NCBI GenBank assembly: GCA_041749475.1
Contig: JBGTBD010000056.1
Coordinates: forward strand, 1 to 15,608
Direction: 5' to 3'
Length of the DNA stretch: 15,608 bases
DNA from: JBGTBD01 sp041749475
GTDB taxonomy: Bacteria; Pseudomonadota; Alphaproteobacteria; Rickettsiales; UBA998
Below the pieces are notes generated by a model. The model saw only the letters and a program-made list of their open reading frames with translations, did not search any database and was not told the origin of the DNA. Made by a program: the position numbers and the translations under genes. The first letter of the stretch is position 1; each line of letters opens with the position of its first letter. Shown here piece by piece: positions 13,281 to 15,608 of this stretch.

Positions 13281-14363
13281 ATGACCGATTCCCCTCACCT
13301 CTTTTCCCCACTGACGCTTCGCGGCGTCACTTTCCGCAACCGCATCGCGGTGTCACCCATGTGCCAATATTCGTCCAAGGACGGGTTCGCGAATGACTGG
13401 CATATGGTGCATCTCGGCAGCCGTGCGCTGGGGGCCGGGCTGGTCATCATGGAGGCGACGGCAGTGTCGGCGGAGGGGCGTATCACCCACGGCGATCAAG
13501 GTCTGTGGAAGGATGCGCATATCGAGAATCTGAGCCGCATCGCCGCCTTCATCAAGCAGCAGGGCGCTGTGCCGGGCATCCAGATCGGCCATGCAGGGCG
13601 GAAGGCGAGTTGCGACTTGCCGTGGGAGGGCGGGAAGGCCATCGCGCCGGATCAGCCCAATGGCTGGCAAGTGGTTGCGCCCAGTGCCGTGCCGTTTAAT
13701 CCGGGTGATCCTGTGCCGCAAGCGCTTTCATTGCAGGATATCGCGACCCTGAAAGTCGCCTTCGTGGCGACGGCGAACCGGGCGTTGCAGGCGGGGTTCG
13801 AGGTGCTGGAACTGCATGCGGCGCACGGCTACCTGCTGCATGAATTCCTCTCGCCCATTGCCAATAAACGCGAGGATGCCTATGGCGGCTCGTTCGAGAA
13901 CCGCATCCGCCTGTTGGTGGAGATCACGGAAGCGGTACGGAACGTCTGGCCGGAACATCTCCCCCTCTTCGTCCGCATCTCGGTGACGGATTGGGTGGAA
14001 GGCGGCTGGACGGAGTCGGAATCGGTGAAGCTGGCGGAGGTGTTGCGCGGTAAAGGCGTCGACCTGATCGACTGCTCCTCCGGCGCGATGACGCCGGATG
14101 CGAAAATTCCCAATACTCCCGGCTATCAAGTCCCCTTCGCCGAGCGTATCAAGCGGGAAGCGGGCATTGCCACCGGCGCGGTGGGGAAGATCACGGAGGC
14201 GAAGCAGGCGGACGCCATCATCCGTGAAGGCAAGGCGGATATCGTATTACTGGCGCGCGCCTTCCTGAAGGATGCCTACTGGCCCTTCCGCGCCGCCGAG
14301 GAGTTGGGCATCGACTTCCCCCTGCCCCCGCAATACGGCTGGGCCATCAAAATGCGGAAGTGA
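13281..14363 (+). CDS. Old Yellow Enzyme family NADPH:flavin oxidoreductase (YqjM-like)
   Basis: FMN-containing TIM-barrel reductase acting on alpha,beta-unsaturated carbonyls, nitro compounds or nitrate esters in the cytoplasm. The opening LFSPLTLRGVTFRNRIAVSP is the family start. C28 in SPMCQYS is the flavin-tuning cysteine that marks the YqjM / thermophilic-like subclass. Substrate-binding residues H179 and H182 with proton donor Y184 are in HAAHGYLLHEF. The phosphate-binding NRIRLL and the late LLARAFLKDAYWPFRAA with GWAIKMRK fit the barrel end and C-terminal dimer finger. At 360 residues it is slightly longer than Bacillus YqjM (338). AAAGGA before the ATG supports the start. It is divergent from the zinc alcohol dehydrogenase; together they could reduce reactive carbonyls. 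No regulator gene of the TetR or MarR type, which often controls such genes, lies beside it. Confidence 0.96.
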   Translation: MTDSPHLFSPLTLRGVTFRNRIAVSPMCQYSSKDGFANDWHMVHLGSRALGAGLVIMEATAVSAEGRITHGDQGLWKDAHIENLSRIAAFIKQQGAVPGIQIGHAGRKASCDLPWEGGKAIAPDQPNGWQVVAPSAVPFNPGDPVPQALSLQDIATLKVAFVATANRALQAGFEVLELHAAHGYLLHEFLSPIANKREDAYGGSFENRIRLLVEITEAVRNVWPEHLPLFVRISVTDWVEGGWTESESVKLAEVLRGKGVDLIDCSSGAMTPDAKIPNTPGYQVPFAERIKREAGIATGAVGKITEAKQADAIIREGKADIVLLARAFLKDAYWPFRAAEELGIDFPLPPQYGWAIKMRK

Positions 14364-14605
14364 TTTTTTTTTATTTTTTTTATCGGCTTTTTTTATTCCT
14401 ACCCTTGAGGGGGGAGGTTAGGTGGGGGTGATGGTGAGGGAAGCGATAGGGCTATTTTTTGCTCCTGCCGGAGCAGGTCACCCTCCCCTGCTCCCTCCCC
14501 TCAAGGGAGGGGAATAATATAATGCCAACCCTCCCGCTGGATTCCCCTATAATTTTGTATACAACATGCGGGGAATGACGGAAAAAGGGGTGGTAAAAAA
14601 AATCC
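14364..14605. repeat. Repeat-rich intergenic region with imperfect inverted repeats
   Basis: Starts with long T runs (14366-14396). CCCTTGAGGGG (14402-14412) is repeated in inverted form as CCCCTCAAGGG (14497-14507), and similarity continues inward less exactly through G-rich and C-rich arms. In the centre a short hairpin GCTCC-TGCC-GGAGC lies at 14461-14474. The overall plan resembles a miniature palindromic element. TATAAT occurs at 14518-14523 and 14548-14553, either of which could be a -10 element for the phosphatase gene. No coding sequence is evident. Confidence 0.6.
14541..14576 (+). repeat. Divergent ATTCCC/GGGAAT palindrome before the phosphatase gene
   Basis: ATTCCCC (14541-14547) and GGGGAAT (14570-14576) form perfect 7-bp arms around a 22-base AT-rich loop. 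The flanks (TGG before, GACG after) match the flanks of the repeat unit at 4879-4902, suggesting a degenerate copy with an enlarged loop. The loop contains TATAAT, a candidate promoter element. Confidence 0.45.
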
Positions 14606-15322
14606 ATGAGCGTTGCCATGCCCCTCTCCCGCCTCCACACAAAAATCCGCGAGCGCGACCGTGAGACGATTATTATCCTTGGCGTATGCTTCACCATCGT
14701 CATCGCGCTGGGCGTATTCGTGGTGTTGGCGGAGTTCATCAGCGGGGCCGCGCCGCATCAGTTCGACATCGCCATCCTGAAACTCCTGCGGCATGAGGAC
14801 AACCTCGGCGTCCCCATCGGCCCGCATGCGCTCCTGAAGGCGATGCAGGAAGTCACCGCGCTGGGGAGCATGACGGTGCTTGCCCTCTTCTCGCTGTTGG
14901 CAGCGGCCTATAGCGCGCTGACCCGGCGGCTGGGGGTGACGATGCTCATCCTCATGGCCTCCGGCGGCGGTATCGCGCTCAGCGCGTCGATGAAACTGTT
15001 CTTCAGCCGCGCGCGGCCCGATGTCGTCCCCCATCTCATCGAGGTCAGCACGATGAGTTTCCCCTCCAGCCACGCGATGCTGTCGGCGGTCGTCTATCTC
15101 TCGCTCGGCACGCTCCTCGCGCAGACGACGCAGGAGCATCACCGCCGCCTCTTCATCATGACGACGGCGGTGGGGCTGACCGTCCTCATGGGCCTCAGCC
15201 GCCTCTATCTCGGCGTCCATTACCCGACGGACGTGCTGGCAGGCTGGGCGATTGGACTGGCATGGGCGATGGTGTGCTGGGTGCTGGCCTATTGGTTGAG
15301 GAAGCGGAAGCCGATGGTGTAA
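14606..15322 (+). CDS. PAP2-family membrane phosphatase
   Basis: Type-2 phosphatidic acid phosphatase superfamily, acting on lipid phosphates such as undecaprenyl pyrophosphate, phosphatidylglycerol phosphate or phosphatidate at the membrane. All three motifs are intact: K130-x6-R137-P138 (KLFFSRARP), P153-S-S-H156 (FPSSHAM) and S198-R199-x5-H205-x3-D209 (SRLYLGVHYPTD). About six hydrophobic segments are visible, the first at 22-46 and the last at 211-231. The length of 238 is typical. No strong ribosome site is seen; GGGGTGG lies about 12 bases before the ATG and an A run intervenes, so the start could also be the second Met at residue 5. The substrate cannot be told from the motifs; no lipid A or cell-wall gene is adjacent. 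Confidence 0.94.
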   Translation: MSVAMPLSRLHTKIRERDRETIIILGVCFTIVIALGVFVVLAEFISGAAPHQFDIAILKLLRHEDNLGVPIGPHALLKAMQEVTALGSMTVLALFSLLAAAYSALTRRLGVTMLILMASGGGIALSASMKLFFSRARPDVVPHLIEVSTMSFPSSHAMLSAVVYLSLGTLLAQTTQEHHRRLFIMTTAVGLTVLMGLSRLYLGVHYPTDVLAGWAIGLAWAMVCWVLAYWLRKRKPMV

Positions 15323-15347
15323 AATTAATTATATAATCTTGATAGAA

Positions 15348-15608
15348 TCAAATATTATTAGTCATTCTTTTGGAATGCACCCAATTCTTTAACAACTCAA
15401 GTGCTTCATCTTTTTTAGCAAAATCAAGTAGCTGACCAGCTTCAATATCGTTTTGCATAATGTGATCCAAAAAGCCTTTAATTTCATAAGGCGCCAGTTG
15501 ATTATACGCTAATTCATATTTTTCAATTGCCTCTAAGAATGCCCCCTCTAATAAATAAGCATGTCCCAACAATTTTGAAATATGCGCTGTTGGACTGTGA
15601 GCATCCTC
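15348..15608 (-). CDS. TPR-like protein, C-terminal fragment cut by the window edge
   Basis: The frame is open to the window edge, so this is the 3' end of a gene that starts outside. The visible 86 residues begin EDAHSPTAHISKLLGHAYLL. The pattern of GHAYLLEGAFLEAIEKYELA followed by paired helices with small and aromatic residues at TPR positions (G, Y, A, E) suggests one tetratricopeptide-like repeat, then a helical pair (LLDFAKKDEALELLKNWV). The tail is short and polar. No ATG occurs before the edge, and the TTG codons at 15567-15572 are unlikely starts. Base composition is markedly more AT-rich than that of neighbouring genes. Function cannot be assigned; a protein-protein interaction role is the usual guess for such repeats. 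Confidence 0.6.
   Translation of the reverse strand, partial: EDAHSPTAHISKLLGHAYLLEGAFLEAIEKYELAYNQLAPYEIKGFLDHIMQNDIEAGQLLDFAKKDEALELLKNWVHSKRMTNNI

Noticed and set aside
14364..14396. Intrinsic terminator after the OYE gene
   Set aside because: Long T runs are present but no GC-rich stem immediately precedes them.
14501..15220. Long minus-strand frame opposite the PAP2 gene
   Set aside because: Rich in His, Arg, Glu and Asp, as expected for the antisense of a membrane protein; the plus-strand product has all three phosphatase motifs.

Overview
The window is chromosomal DNA of moderately high GC with tightly packed genes on both strands. Gene content (OxyR beside AhpC/AhpD, a DUF3309 mini-protein, a GNAT-nitrilase fusion, a PAS-PAS hybrid kinase, an OYE-family reductase) and the short palindromic repeats point to a free-living Gram-negative proteobacterium, most likely an alphaproteobacterium. 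That placement is inferred from family content, not measured. There are no rRNA or tRNA genes, CRISPR arrays, integrases or transposases. No intergenic stretch exceeds 300 bases; the longest is about 240 (14364-14605).

Layout. Bases 1-1502 hold two plus-strand genes of unknown function: the 3' end of a small Gly/Ala-rich protein with a clear terminator, then a 329-residue Ala/Pro/Thr-rich protein. Bases 1509-3763 form a peroxide-defence module. ahpC and ahpD are co-directional on the minus strand, and oxyR is divergent, separated by a 123-base regulatory region. A TerC/Alx-family membrane protein follows (3828-4799). It ends at an inverted pair of palindromic repeats that separates it from a convergent two-gene minus-strand operon: a GNAT-nitrilase fusion overlapping a second GNAT by 4 bases. 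A third GNAT diverges from that operon.

Bases 7825-9774 encode a soluble PAS-PAS-HisKA-HATPase-REC hybrid kinase, convergent with a YqhA-family membrane protein. Next on the minus strand come a GT-C-like membrane glycosyltransferase, a 52-residue DUF3309 protein and a zinc alcohol dehydrogenase. The dehydrogenase diverges from an Old Yellow Enzyme reductase. A repeat-rich gap precedes a PAP2 phosphatase, and the right edge carries the AT-rich C-terminal end of a TPR-like protein.

How the genes fit together. The best-supported system is OxyR sensing peroxide and probably controlling ahpC-ahpD. The AhpC tail (Cys-Pro-Cys) and the intact AhpD active site resemble the mycobacterial AhpC/AhpD pair rather than the AhpC/AhpF pair. 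The dehydrogenase and OYE reductase could jointly handle reactive carbonyls. Much of the rest is ordinary housekeeping or stress accessory content. I found no clear sign of a wholly new multi-gene system. The most unusual items are the two unknown proteins at the left edge, a hairpin that covers the ribosome binding site of the glycosyltransferase gene, the clustering of three acetyltransferase domains with a nitrilase domain, and a family of ATTCCC/GGGAAT palindromes.
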